Shown here: positions 1-6,441 of the stretch, piece by piece
Layout of the letters: each line of letters starts with the position of its first letter
Position numbering within the stretch: position 1 is the stretch's first letter
Assembly (NCBI GenBank): GCA_023417745.1
Contig: JAEZEM010000256.1
Span: forward strand, 1-10,233
Origin: Pseudomonadota bacterium
Lineage (GTDB): Bacteria; Desulfobacterota; Desulfovibrionia; Desulfovibrionales; Desulfovibrionaceae
Direction: 5' to 3'
DNA length: 10,233 nt
The notes under the pieces: generated by a model
The model's input: only the letters and a program-made list of their open reading frames with translations
The model's database searches: none
What the model was told of the DNA's origin: nothing
Made by a program: the position numbers and the translations under genes

Positions 1-11
1 CGGTTGGGCGG

Positions 12-698
12 CTAATCGACGAAGAAGGGGGCCAGGGCGGCGGCCAGGAACATGGCCGGCAGCAGGTTGAAAACCTTGATCTTCAAAAGCCCGAGCATGT
101 TGATGCCGATGCCGACGATCAGCAGCCAGCCCACGGCCGAGAGCTGGGTGAGGCGGGCCGGGGTGAAAAAGTCCTGGGCCGCGCCGGCGGTGACGGTCAT
201 GGCGGATTCGTAGGCGGCCACCGGCAGGAAGGACAGGGCCACGCCGGCCCCGTAGGTGGTGGCCAGGATCATGGCGATGCACCCATCAAGAATGGATTTG
301 GTGAAAAGCAGGGTATGGTCGCCGCGCAGGGCTTCGTCAAAGGAGCCGAGCACGGCCATGGTGCCGGAGCAGAAAATGACCGAGGCGGTGACCAGGCCGT
401 CGGTAAAAAGGGCGTTGTCCGAGCGCAGCAGGCTTTTGACTTTGTCGCCGGCCCGGACGAACTGGCGTTCGATGTCGATGGCTTCGCCGATGACCGCGCC
501 GACGAGCATGGAAACCACGAGGAGGATAGGCGAGGTCATGGCCATGGCCATCTTGACGCCGATGGCGAAGACGGAAAGGCCCAGAGCGTGGAACATGATG
601 GTGCGGATGCGGTCGGGGAACCGGCCGTGCAGGGTGAGGCCAAGCAGCGCGCCGGCGATGATGGCCGCGCCGTTGACGAGGGGACCGATGGGGATCAT
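12..698 (-). CDS. DUF554 family integral membrane protein (YdfK/YqgA-like)
   Basis: A 228-residue, strongly hydrophobic protein with about six or seven predicted membrane segments, beginning directly at the N-terminus (MIPIGPLVNGAAIIAGALLG). The central segment around residues 108-142, containing FCSGTMAVLGSFDEALRGDH followed by KSILDG, matches the conserved core of the DUF554 family (E. coli YqgA, B. subtilis YdfK), and the length is normal for it. The biochemical role of DUF554 proteins is not established; they are often suspected to be transporters. The ATG is preceded by AAGGAG with a 5-nt spacer, which supports this start. The nearest upstream gene is the secreted hydrolase, 124 nt away; no clear terminator lies between, so co-transcription is possible but unproven. 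Family assignment is confident, function is unknown. Confidence 0.9.
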   Translation of the reverse strand: MIPIGPLVNGAAIIAGALLGLTLHGRFPDRIRTIMFHALGLSVFAIGVKMAMAMTSPILLVVSMLVGAVIGEAIDIERQFVRAGDKVKSLLRSDNALFTDGLVTASVIFCSGTMAVLGSFDEALRGDHTLLFTKSILDGCIAMILATTYGAGVALSFLPVAAYESAMTVTAGAAQDFFTPARLTQLSAVGWLLIVGIGINMLGLLKIKVFNLLPAMFLAAALAPFFVD

Positions 699-822
699 GG
701 CGGCTCCTTTTGCCCGTGGCCGGGGGAAAAGGGGCTATCAGGTCGGGCGGCGGGGCACAAGGGCGAAGATGCCCGATGGCCCAAGGACAGGACGCCGAGG
801 AAGATACATTAAGGAGGCGATA

Positions 823-1665
823 TTAAGGATGTTGCTTGACAGGAATCGTTTCATCCATGGCCAAGAAGGTCAAGACTATTTGGGCAAAGGCGGCAGGCGC
901 TTCAAACTGCAACTGGTGGGTTGCATTCTTGAATTGGACCAGCCATGCGCCAGGGATCAGGCTGGCCAGGGTTATGGAGCTTTGCGTGCCGACAACCTTG
1001 TCATCCGTTCCGACCAGCAGCATGACCGAGTTTTGAATCAGCGACATCTTTTCCAAGGGCGTGTTCCAGTGCATAGCCGCCTGAAGTTGTTTTTTGATCG
1101 TGGGATTATCGGGCAAATCCGCATGTTCAAAAAAAGCGGCCACGGCTTTCCCGTCGGTTGACGTGGCGTGGATGACAGCCTTGTTGATGCGTTGCGGAGA
1201 ATCGAGAAGCAAGGTCTGCGTGGTGACGCTGGACTGGGAATAACCAAGCACATCGACTTTTTGAACGCCGAGGGCATCCAACAGACCAATGGCGTCCTTG
1301 GCGAACAACTCATAGGAGAAGGGTTGATCATTGTCGGTCGTGTACCCCATGCCTCGGTTGTCCATGATGATCAATTGATGCTTTTGGCTTGCCGCCGCGA
1401 TGAACTCCGGCGTCCATCGTTCCATCGTGCAACCAAGTCCGGTCAGCAACAACAGGGGGTCACCGGAGCCGATCAACTTGTACCCGATCCTGATGCCGTT
1501 GGCGTCAACCTGATAAATGTCATGTCCATGGGCATCCATGGCAACCTTTTCACCCACGGGCGTGATGTCTGCGGCCCAAGAGGCCGAAACGACGACTCCC
1601 AGGGCCAGGATCAGCAGGGACGACAAATAAAAGGCGACTGCGGCGAACCGAGGGCGGCGCATCAT
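823..1665 (-). CDS. secreted alpha/beta-fold hydrolase
   Basis: A 280-residue alpha/beta hydrolase with an export signal: basic MMRRPR, hydrophobic stretch to about residue 29, and a probable cleavage site ASWA|AD near 31/32. The fold is recognisable from the strand and oxyanion region LLLLTGLGCTMERW (71-84), the strand LIIMDNRGMGYT (98-109), and a nucleophile elbow LGYSQSS with Ser143. The likely acid is Asp221 or Asp222 (LLVGTDDKV) and the likely base His250 (NATHQ). The elbow reads G-Y-S-Q-S, so the usual last glycine of GxSxG is replaced by serine. The segment between Ser143 and the acid is short, so the lid domain is small. The start is chosen at the ATG preceded by GGAG with a short spacer; an upstream TTG at 1677 would add four residues but lies on top of that Shine-Dalgarno. 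Substrate unknown. Sampled 60-base lines give roughly 43-52 % GC against about 70 % or more in ade, suggesting foreign origin. Confidence 0.85.
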   Translation of the reverse strand: MMRRPRFAAVAFYLSSLLILALGVVVSASWAADITPVGEKVAMDAHGHDIYQVDANGIRIGYKLIGSGDPLLLLTGLGCTMERWTPEFIAAASQKHQLIIMDNRGMGYTTDNDQPFSYELFAKDAIGLLDALGVQKVDVLGYSQSSVTTQTLLLDSPQRINKAVIHATSTDGKAVAAFFEHADLPDNPTIKKQLQAAMHWNTPLEKMSLIQNSVMLLVGTDDKVVGTQSSITLASLIPGAWLVQFKNATHQLQFEAPAAFAQIVLTFLAMDETIPVKQHP

Positions 1666-1784
1666 ATGATTCTCCAATGGCCTAAAGAGCCATGAACATC
1701 CACGGAGGCAGGCTTGGCATCCGCCTCCAAGCGATCCACGCCCACGGCGGAGGATCGGAGACGCAAAGGAACCTTCGGCGGATC

Positions 1785-1821
1785 AAACAAAAAGGCCTCC
1801 AAGGGGTTACCCTGAAGGCCT
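1785..1821 (-). terminator. intrinsic terminator after tRNA-Leu
   Basis: On the minus strand a 12-bp stem (AGGCCTTCAGGG pairing with the segment ending GGAGGCCT, with two G-T wobbles) closes a 5-nt loop and is followed directly by TTTTTGTTT. It starts 9 nt after the encoded CCA end of the tRNA gene, where an intrinsic terminator for the tRNA transcript is expected. It should insulate the tRNA from the hydrolase gene about 120 nt further on, implying that the hydrolase has its own promoter. Confidence 0.88.
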
Positions 1822-1830
1822 GACTGTCTT

Positions 1831-1917
1831 TGGTACCGGGAGCGAGACTCGAACTCGCAAGACCTTGCGGCCGGTGGATTTTGAGTCCACTGCGTCTACC
1901 AATTCCGCCATCCCGGC
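1831..1917 (-). tRNA. tRNA-Leu (anticodon CAA)
   Basis: An 87-nt class II tRNA including an encoded CCA (plus-strand tgg at 1831-1833). The acceptor stem GCCGGGA pairs with TCCCGGT (one G-U at the first pair), with discriminator A. D arm GCG...CGC; anticodon stem GTGGA/TCCAC with loop CTCAAAA, giving anticodon CAA (plus-strand bases 1881-1883), which reads UUG leucine codons. The T arm is GCGAG/CTCGC with loop TTCGAGT. The 15-nt variable arm contains a 4-bp stem GGCC/GGTC, as expected of leucine tRNAs. It lies 14 nt beyond the cupin stop codon and is followed by an intrinsic terminator. Confidence 0.97.
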
Positions 1918-1928
1918 ATGAACGGATA

Positions 1929-1957
1929 CTTCTACGCGGAATCGGCTTCGGCGTCAA
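1929..1957 (-). promoter_or_regulatory. sigma70-like promoter for tRNA-Leu
   Basis: On the minus strand TTGACG (1952-1957) lies 17 nt from TAGAAG (1929-1934), and a start about seven bases downstream would fall 4-5 nt before the mature 5' end of the tRNA. The -35 matches consensus at 5 of 6 positions and the -10 at 4 of 6. The first three bases of the -10 box are the TAG stop codon of the cupin gene, so the promoter is embedded in the end of the coding sequence. The position is convincing but no transcription data are available. Confidence 0.6.
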
Positions 1958-2360
1958 GAGGCTTGGCCCTGTAGTCGACTTCGGCCACCGGCTCCAGCCA
2001 GGTGGCCGTGGCCCCGTCGACTTCCTCCTGGATCGCGACATGGCTCATGGCCGTGGTCGGCGTCGCACCGTGCCAATGCCGTTCGCCCGGGGCGATGCGC
2101 ACTACGTCGCCCGGGCGGATGACGGCGGGCGGGCCGTCCTGGCCCTGGACCAGGCCGCAGCCGGCCGTGACGAACAACGTCTGGCCCAGGGGATGGGTAT
2201 GCCAACGGGTGCGCGCCCCAGGCTCAAAGGTGACCAGGCTGCTCGTGACCCGAGACGGAGGCGAGGCCTCGGCCCGGATCGGGTCGAGGCGTACGGCCCC
2301 GGTGTAGCGTTCGGCGCTGCCGGCAACGGAAGCCTGGCTTCCGGCTCGTTGGTGTTTCAT
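1932..2360 (-). CDS. cupin-domain protein, (R)-mandelonitrile lyase-like
   Basis: A 142-residue single-domain cupin. The first cupin motif is RTRWHTHPLGQTLFVTAG, with two metal-type histidines, and the second is PGDVVRIAPGERHWHGATPT, with HWHG. These, together with the N-terminal pattern GSQAS...YTGAVRLDPI and the segment TTAMSHVAIQE, are typical of small (R)-mandelonitrile lyase-like / COG1917 cupins. Members bind a divalent metal, usually through the histidines; the physiological substrate is often unknown and family names overstate it. The start at 2360 is chosen because GAGGTGG lies about 4 nt upstream; a longer frame begins at 2441 but its N-terminal extension is low-complexity and lacks a ribosome site. 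The gene lies 176 nt downstream of tgt on the same strand and ends 14 nt before tRNA-Leu. Confidence 0.88.
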   Translation of the reverse strand: MKHQRAGSQASVAGSAERYTGAVRLDPIRAEASPPSRVTSSLVTFEPGARTRWHTHPLGQTLFVTAGCGLVQGQDGPPAVIRPGDVVRIAPGERHWHGATPTTAMSHVAIQEEVDGATATWLEPVAEVDYRAKPLDAEADSA

Positions 2361-2461
2361 GGAACCACCTCGATGTTGGTGTTGCTGGGGCTCGGCATGG
2401 TTCCTGTCTTTCATGTCCGCGCGCCTGGGGCAAGAGGACATCGATCAAAGCGTCCGGCGGC

Positions 2462-2525
2462 GTTGGAGGGAATCCAACAAAGCGGCCGTCAGCCGGTCGG
2501 TAAGCGGGCCTCCAAACGGCCGCTT
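2462..2525 (-). terminator. possible terminator after tgt (two inverted repeats)
   Basis: Downstream of tgt, AAGCGGCCGT (2516-2525 read on minus) finds a perfect 10-bp partner ACGGCCGCTT (2480-2489) across a 26-nt loop, then TTGTT-like bases and at once a second hairpin GTTGGA/TCCAAC (2462-2478, 5-nt loop). The U-run is weak (CTTTGTT), so this could be a weak terminator, an mRNA-stabilising 3' structure, or part of the cupin leader. The remaining bases up to the cupin start (2361-2461) show only its ribosome site. Confidence 0.4.
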
Positions 2526-2536
2526 CTGCCCGGGGG

Positions 2537-3658
2537 CTATTCGCCCTCGGGATAGAGGGCCTCCATCTCGGCCCGGTAGGCGGCGAAACGGCCTTCCCGG
2601 ATGGCCTGCCTGGCCCGTTCCATCATGATGGAGAAAAAGGTCAGGTTGTGGAGCGTGTTGAGCCGGTAGGACAACAACTCCTTGGCGACATAGAGATGGC
2701 GCAGATAGGCCCGGGAAAAGGTGCGGCAGGCGTAGCAGGGGCAGGTGGGGTCCAGGGGCGAGTCGTCTTCACGGTACTCGGCCCGCTTGATGTTGACCTT
2801 GCCCTGGAAGGTGAAAAGCGTGCCGTTTCTCGCGTTTCGGGTCGGCAGCACGCAATCGAACATGTCGATGCCGGCGGCCATGCCGGCCAGCAGATCGCGC
2901 GGCGCGCCGACGCCCATCAAGTAGCGCGGCCGGTCGGCCGGGAGCAGGGGGGCGGCGTCGCCCAGGATGTCGTACATCTCGGCCCGGCTCTCGCCCACGG
3001 ACAACCCGCCCAGGGCGTAGCCGTCGAAGCCGACCTCGATGATTTGCTCGGCGCTTTGGGCGCGCAAGTCCTTGAAAAAACCGCCTTGGACAATGCCGAA
3101 CATGAGCTGGCCCCGATCGCCGGCCGGGTGGGCCTGCCGGCAGCGTTTGGCCCAGCGGGTGGTCAGGCCCAGGGATTTCTCGGTGTAGGCCCGGTCCGCG
3201 CCGTAGGGCACGCACTCGTCCAGGACCATCATGATGTCCGAGCCGAGATTTCGCTGGATGGAGACGACTTTTTCCGGCGAAAAGAGGTGCTTGGAGCCGT
3301 CGATATGGGAAGCGAAGGTGACGCCTTCCTCGGTGATGCGGCGCAGGCCCGACAGGCTGAAGACTTGAAATCCGCCGGAATCAGTGAGAATGGGGCCGTG
3401 CCAGCCCATGAAGCGGTGCAGGCCGCCGAGTCTGGCCACCAGTTCGTCGCCGGGCCGCAGGTAGAGGTGATAGGTGTTGCCCAGGATGATCCGGGCTTTT
3501 ATATCGTGCAGATCGGTGGGGCACAGGCTTTTGACTGTGCCCTGGGTGCCCACGGGCATGAAGACGGGGGTTTCGATCTCGCCGTGGGCCGTGGTCAGCC
3601 GGCCGGTGCGGGCGCTGCCGTCGCCGGGGCCGAGGGTGAAAGTTCCGGGTGCGTTCAT
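2537..3658 (-). CDS. tgt: queuine/preQ1 tRNA-ribosyltransferase (tRNA-guanine transglycosylase)
   Basis: A 373-residue Tgt, the enzyme that replaces guanine-34 of GUN-anticodon tRNAs (His, Asp, Asn, Tyr) by preQ1 on the route to queuosine. The substrate-binding motif LTDSGGFQVFSL holds the general-base Asp93. GIDMFDCVLPTRNARNG (263-279) carries the nucleophilic Asp268. GIVQGG is at 188-193. The C-terminal zinc site is complete: Cys306, Cys308, Cys311 and His337, with the family spacing CxCx2C...H. Length is normal. The start at 3658 matches family N-termini (MNAPGTFTL, directly before the first barrel strand). No Shine-Dalgarno precedes it; promoter-like boxes lie so close that the message may be leaderless. 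It is divergent from ade across 81 nt. Identification is very secure. Confidence 0.97.
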   Translation of the reverse strand: MNAPGTFTLGPGDGSARTGRLTTAHGEIETPVFMPVGTQGTVKSLCPTDLHDIKARIILGNTYHLYLRPGDELVARLGGLHRFMGWHGPILTDSGGFQVFSLSGLRRITEEGVTFASHIDGSKHLFSPEKVVSIQRNLGSDIMMVLDECVPYGADRAYTEKSLGLTTRWAKRCRQAHPAGDRGQLMFGIVQGGFFKDLRAQSAEQIIEVGFDGYALGGLSVGESRAEMYDILGDAAPLLPADRPRYLMGVGAPRDLLAGMAAGIDMFDCVLPTRNARNGTLFTFQGKVNIKRAEYREDDSPLDPTCPCYACRTFSRAYLRHLYVAKELLSYRLNTLHNLTFFSIMMERARQAIREGRFAAYRAEMEALYPEGE

Positions 3659-3665
3659 GGGCCGT

Positions 3666-3694
3666 GCTATAGGGAAAAACCGGGCCTGATTCAA
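3666..3694 (-). promoter_or_regulatory. candidate tgt promoter (leaderless arrangement)
   Basis: Read on the minus strand, TTGAAT (3689-3694) and TATAGC (3666-3671) are separated by exactly 17 nt, each matching consensus at 4 of 6 positions. Only 7 nt separate the -10 box from the tgt ATG, so transcription would begin on or one base before the start codon. This fits the absence of a Shine-Dalgarno sequence. It remains a prediction from pattern alone. Confidence 0.45.
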
Positions 3695-3699
3695 GACCA

Positions 3700-3728
3700 A
3701 AACTTTAAGTTTAGCTTTAACTTTTAAG
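3700..3728. promoter_or_regulatory. AT-rich repeat in the tgt-ade divergent region, possible operator
   Basis: Within otherwise GC-rich DNA, AAACTT-T-AAGTTT (3700-3712) is a perfect inverted repeat around one base, and the related AACTTTTAAG lies at 3719-3728, so near-identical half-elements recur 18 bp apart, close to two helical turns. It sits just upstream of the ade ribosome site (GGAGG, 5 nt before the ATG) and upstream of the tgt promoter candidate. It could be an operator for one or both genes or only the AT-rich part of the ade promoter. Confidence 0.35.
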
Positions 3729-3739
3729 ATGGAGGGGCC

Positions 3740-5476
3740 ATGTCCGCGAATGAAAGCCTTGAAATGCTGGGCCGGCGGCTGGCCGTGGCCCGGGGAGAGG
3801 CCCCGGCCGATCTGGTCATCAAGAACGCCCGGCTGGTCAACGTGCTGTCCGGCGAAATCCACGAGGCCGACGTGGCCGTGGCCGAAGGCGTGTTCGTCGG
3901 CTTTGCCGGCGGCGAAGCCGAGCAGGTCATCGACGCCGACGGCGCGTACCTGTGTCCGGGATTCATTGACGGCCACATTCATATTGAATCGACCTTGTTG
4001 TCGCCGCCGGTCTTTGCCCGGGCCGTGGCCCCCCACGGCACCTGCGCCGTCATTTCCGACCCCCACGAGATCGCCAACGTGCTGGGGCTGCCCGGCATCG
4101 AATACATGTTGGCCTGCAGCCAGGATCTGCCCGTGACCTGCTATTTCATGGCCCCGTCTTGCGTGCCGGCCACGGACATGGCCACTTCCGGGGCGCGCCT
4201 GGGGGCCATGGACGTGGCCGCCTTGCTGGCTCGCCACCCGGAGCGCATCCTGGGGCTGGCCGAAGTCATGAATTTTCCGGGCGTAGTGGCCGGCGACGAA
4301 AGCATGCTGCGAAAGCTTCTGGCCGCCAAGGGGCGCGTCATTGACGGCCACGCCCCGGGCCTGACCGGCCGAGCGCTCGACGCCTACGCCACAGCCGGAC
4401 CGCAGTCCGACCACGAATGCACGGAATTTGCGGAAGCCCGGGAAAAGCTGCGCCGGGGGCTGACCATCATGATCCGCCAGGGCAGCACCGAAAAAAACCT
4501 CGATACGCTCATTGATCTCGTCACCGCCGACAATTGGACCCAGTTTTGCTTGGTCAGCGACGACCGCGACCCGACCGATCTCAGCCGGGAAGGGCACATG
4601 AACGCGCTCGTGCGCCAGGCCGTGGCCCGGGGCGTGCCGCCGGTGCGGGCCGTGGCCATGGCCAGCCTCAACACCGCCCGTTATTTCGGCCTGCGCCGCC
4701 GGGGCGCCGTGGCTCCGGGCTACCGGGCCGACGCCGTGCTGGTGGAGGATTTGGCGTCCTTTGCCATCCGCGAGGTGGTGCTTAGCGGCAAACGTCTGGC
4801 CGACTGGGAATTCGCCGACCGGTCGTGTCTGACCCCGCCCCGGGCCATGCGCGTGGGCGGCGAGGTGTCCGAGGCCAGACTGGCCGTGCCGGCGACTTCC
4901 CAGCGCATGCGGGTCATTGGCGTCATCCCGGGCCAGATCGTCACCGAACCCCTGGAAATGGCCCCCACGGTGCGCGACGGCTTGGTCGTGGCCGATGCCG
5001 AGCGCGATCTGGCCAAGCTCGCCGTCATCGAGCGCCACAAAGCCACCGGCAACCTGGCTCTGGGCTTCGTCAAGGGCCTGGGGCTCAAGAACGGGGCCAT
5101 CGCCGGCACGGTGGCCCACGACGCCCACAATCTCATCGTGGCCGGAACCAACGACGCGGACATGGTGCTCGCCGCGCGCACGCTCATGGTTTCCGGCGGC
5201 GGCTTCGCCGTGGCCAGCGGCGGCCAGGTGCTGGCCCAGTTGCGGCTGCCCGTGGCCGGGCTCATGAGCGACGCGCCGTTGGAGGTCATCCTGGACGGGC
5301 TGGCCAAGCTCGACGCCGCCTTCCGGCAGGTGGCGGAGCTTGGGGCCGAGGTCGAAGCCCATCCGTTCATGACCATGTCCTTTTTGTCGCTGGAGGTGAT
5401 CCCGAGCCTCAAGCTCACGGACAAGGGCTTGGTGGATGTGACGGCTTTTGCGCCTGTGCCGCTTTTCATCGGCTGA
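3740..5476 (+). CDS. ade: adenine deaminase
   Basis: A 578-residue member of the amidohydrolase superfamily, Ade type, which deaminates adenine to hypoxanthine in purine salvage. The N-terminal beta part (ADLVIKNARLVNVLSGEI, 23-40) precedes the metal site FIDGHIHIEST with His79 and His81. SDPHEIANV (His109), the bridging-acid region LGLAEVMNFPG (Glu175), IDGHAPGL (His204), SDHECT (His225) and LVSDDRDP (Asp274/275) follow in the usual order. The C-terminal half holds the family blocks TGNLALGFVKGLGLKNGA and SHDAHN-like AHDAHN. Length is typical. The ATG is preceded by GGAGG with a 5-nt spacer. It is the only plus-strand gene, divergent from tgt and convergent with the glycosyltransferase. Codon use is strongly GC-rich at third positions, like its neighbours. 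Identification is secure. Confidence 0.97.
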   Translation: MSANESLEMLGRRLAVARGEAPADLVIKNARLVNVLSGEIHEADVAVAEGVFVGFAGGEAEQVIDADGAYLCPGFIDGHIHIESTLLSPPVFARAVAPHGTCAVISDPHEIANVLGLPGIEYMLACSQDLPVTCYFMAPSCVPATDMATSGARLGAMDVAALLARHPERILGLAEVMNFPGVVAGDESMLRKLLAAKGRVIDGHAPGLTGRALDAYATAGPQSDHECTEFAEAREKLRRGLTIMIRQGSTEKNLDTLIDLVTADNWTQFCLVSDDRDPTDLSREGHMNALVRQAVARGVPPVRAVAMASLNTARYFGLRRRGAVAPGYRADAVLVEDLASFAIREVVLSGKRLADWEFADRSCLTPPRAMRVGGEVSEARLAVPATSQRMRVIGVIPGQIVTEPLEMAPTVRDGLVVADAERDLAKLAVIERHKATGNLALGFVKGLGLKNGAIAGTVAHDAHNLIVAGTNDADMVLAARTLMVSGGGFAVASGGQVLAQLRLPVAGLMSDAPLEVILDGLAKLDAAFRQVAELGAEVEAHPFMTMSFLSLEVIPSLKLTDKGLVDVTAFAPVPLFIG

Positions 5477-5637
5477 CGGTCTGGGGGTGCGGCCGAACGG
5501 GGAACGCCAGGATGGAAGCCGCCGCGTGCCCGAAGCGTCTTTGTTCGGGAATAGCCTGGGGAAGCTTCGGGCGCGCGGCGCGACGTCACACCTGGCGGCA
5601 AACGGCTGAGTCGTTGCCCGAGGCGCGAAGCGCGGCG

Positions 5638-5684
5638 GCCAAGGCGCTGGCCACAGCGTGTCTGGTTGCCGCCAGCGCCTTGGC
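5638..5684. repeat. 14-bp perfect inverted repeat (hairpin)
   Basis: GCCAAGGCGCTGGC at 5638-5651 and its exact reverse complement at 5671-5684 flank a 19-nt loop, about 160 nt after the ade stop codon. No T-run follows on either strand, so it is not a standard intrinsic terminator, but it would be a very stable RNA hairpin in a read-through ade transcript or a transcript from the other strand. Confidence 0.6.
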
Positions 5685-5936
5685 TGATTACGTTCCGATT
5701 GCATTTCGTCATACAAACTGTCCCTGAATCTTCTGAGAAGTGTCCTGCTGGCCGGTTGGGACGCGTTGTCCGGAGGCTTTGCAAACGCCGCGCATCCTGT
5801 CGCGTCAGGACCGGGGGCGGGTCAAGGCAGCGGCGCGAGTTCGACCGAGGACGATTCGTTTCGCGGCGGTCGTGGCGGCCACGCCGACGGAGGGCGTCGC
5901 TTTTCCGGGGCCTTTCTTGGCCTTTCTCCTTTGTCT

Positions 5937-5957
5937 CATAATGTAAATTATGTTAAC
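5937..5957. promoter_or_regulatory. AT-rich palindrome, possible operator or promoter
   Basis: CATAAT-GTAA-ATTATG (5937-5952) is a perfect 6-bp inverted repeat with a 4-nt centre and runs directly into the palindrome GTTAAC (5952-5957). In a GC-rich setting this 20-nt AT island is conspicuous. CATAAT matches the -10 consensus at 5 of 6 positions in both directions, but no good -35 is correctly spaced and no gene with a ribosome site follows on either side. Function unknown. Confidence 0.3.
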
Positions 5958-6315
5958 TTTGCTAGGACAGGAGAGAAAAAGAGCGCTCGCCTGCCTGGCG
6001 TGGCCCCTCACGTTCCGTCTTTCTTGGCTTCAGGGACGGATCAGCATCCAGCTGTTGGTCATATCCGCCCTTTCCGACAAGCCGGCCCACACACCTCTCG
6101 TCGCCGCCGATAAACGGCGTCCGTCCTGTCCGCGTGCCGAAGCTCGTTTAGTCCGCGTCAGGCGGCGTTGGCTCGCGGGCTTATGTCGGCGAATGCCTAG
6201 GCCGCCAATCCTCTTGCGCCGGGCCGAGGTGAACGCGCCAAAATGACTTCGTGTTGACCCGACACGACCAAGACCCTTCAAGCAGATGCACACGCCGCAG
6301 GACAAACGCCGAAGG

Positions 6316-6348
6316 CTACGTGCTGACGACAGTTCGTCGGCACCGTAG
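6316..6348. repeat. bulged hairpin in the convergent gap
   Basis: CTACG plus TGCTGACGA (6316-6329) pairs with TCGTCGGCA (6334-6342) and CGTAG (6344-6348), giving 14 pairs with one wobble-type mismatch, a single bulged C at 6343 and a CAGT loop. No T-run follows on either strand. It lies 135 nt beyond the glycosyltransferase stop codon. Confidence 0.5.
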
Positions 6349-6441
6349 GAATCCAAACGGAACATGGTCGGGATTGCCTTCTCGCCGGCCGCCCGTCTGG
6401 GCACCCATGGCATCCGACGGCGATACACGCCTCTCGGCCGG

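Noticed and set aside
836..870. Perfect TTGACA on the plus strand inside the end of the hydrolase
   Set aside because: No -10 box at a suitable distance and no plus-strand gene follows.
700..1917. Genomic island flanked by a duplicated tRNA-Leu 3' end
   Set aside because: No second copy of the tRNA 3' end and no integrase were found within the window.
3659..3739. preQ1 riboswitch controlling tgt or purine riboswitch controlling ade
   Set aside because: The 81-nt region lacks the conserved cores of these aptamers and the ade leader would be too short.
2537..5716. A continuous minus-strand reading frame of about 1059 codons joining tgt to the antisense of ade
   Set aside because: The part beyond tgt is low-complexity His/Gly/Pro/Arg-rich sequence that mirrors ade codons with GC at third positions, which suppresses antisense stops. 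tgt begins at 3658 by family alignment.
5512..5727. Possible 71-residue plus-strand gene after ade
   Set aside because: No good Shine-Dalgarno, codon pattern not like neighbours, no recognisable motif, and much of it is the 14-bp inverted repeat.
5805..5939. Possible small basic minus-strand protein (MRQRRKAKKGPGK...)
   Set aside because: No ribosome site before its ATG, and the composition is that of random GC-rich frame; no family resemblance seen.
6030..6428. 132-codon minus-strand frame in the convergent gap
   Set aside because: No ribosome site, arginine/serine-rich, no recognisable domain; likely chance open frame.
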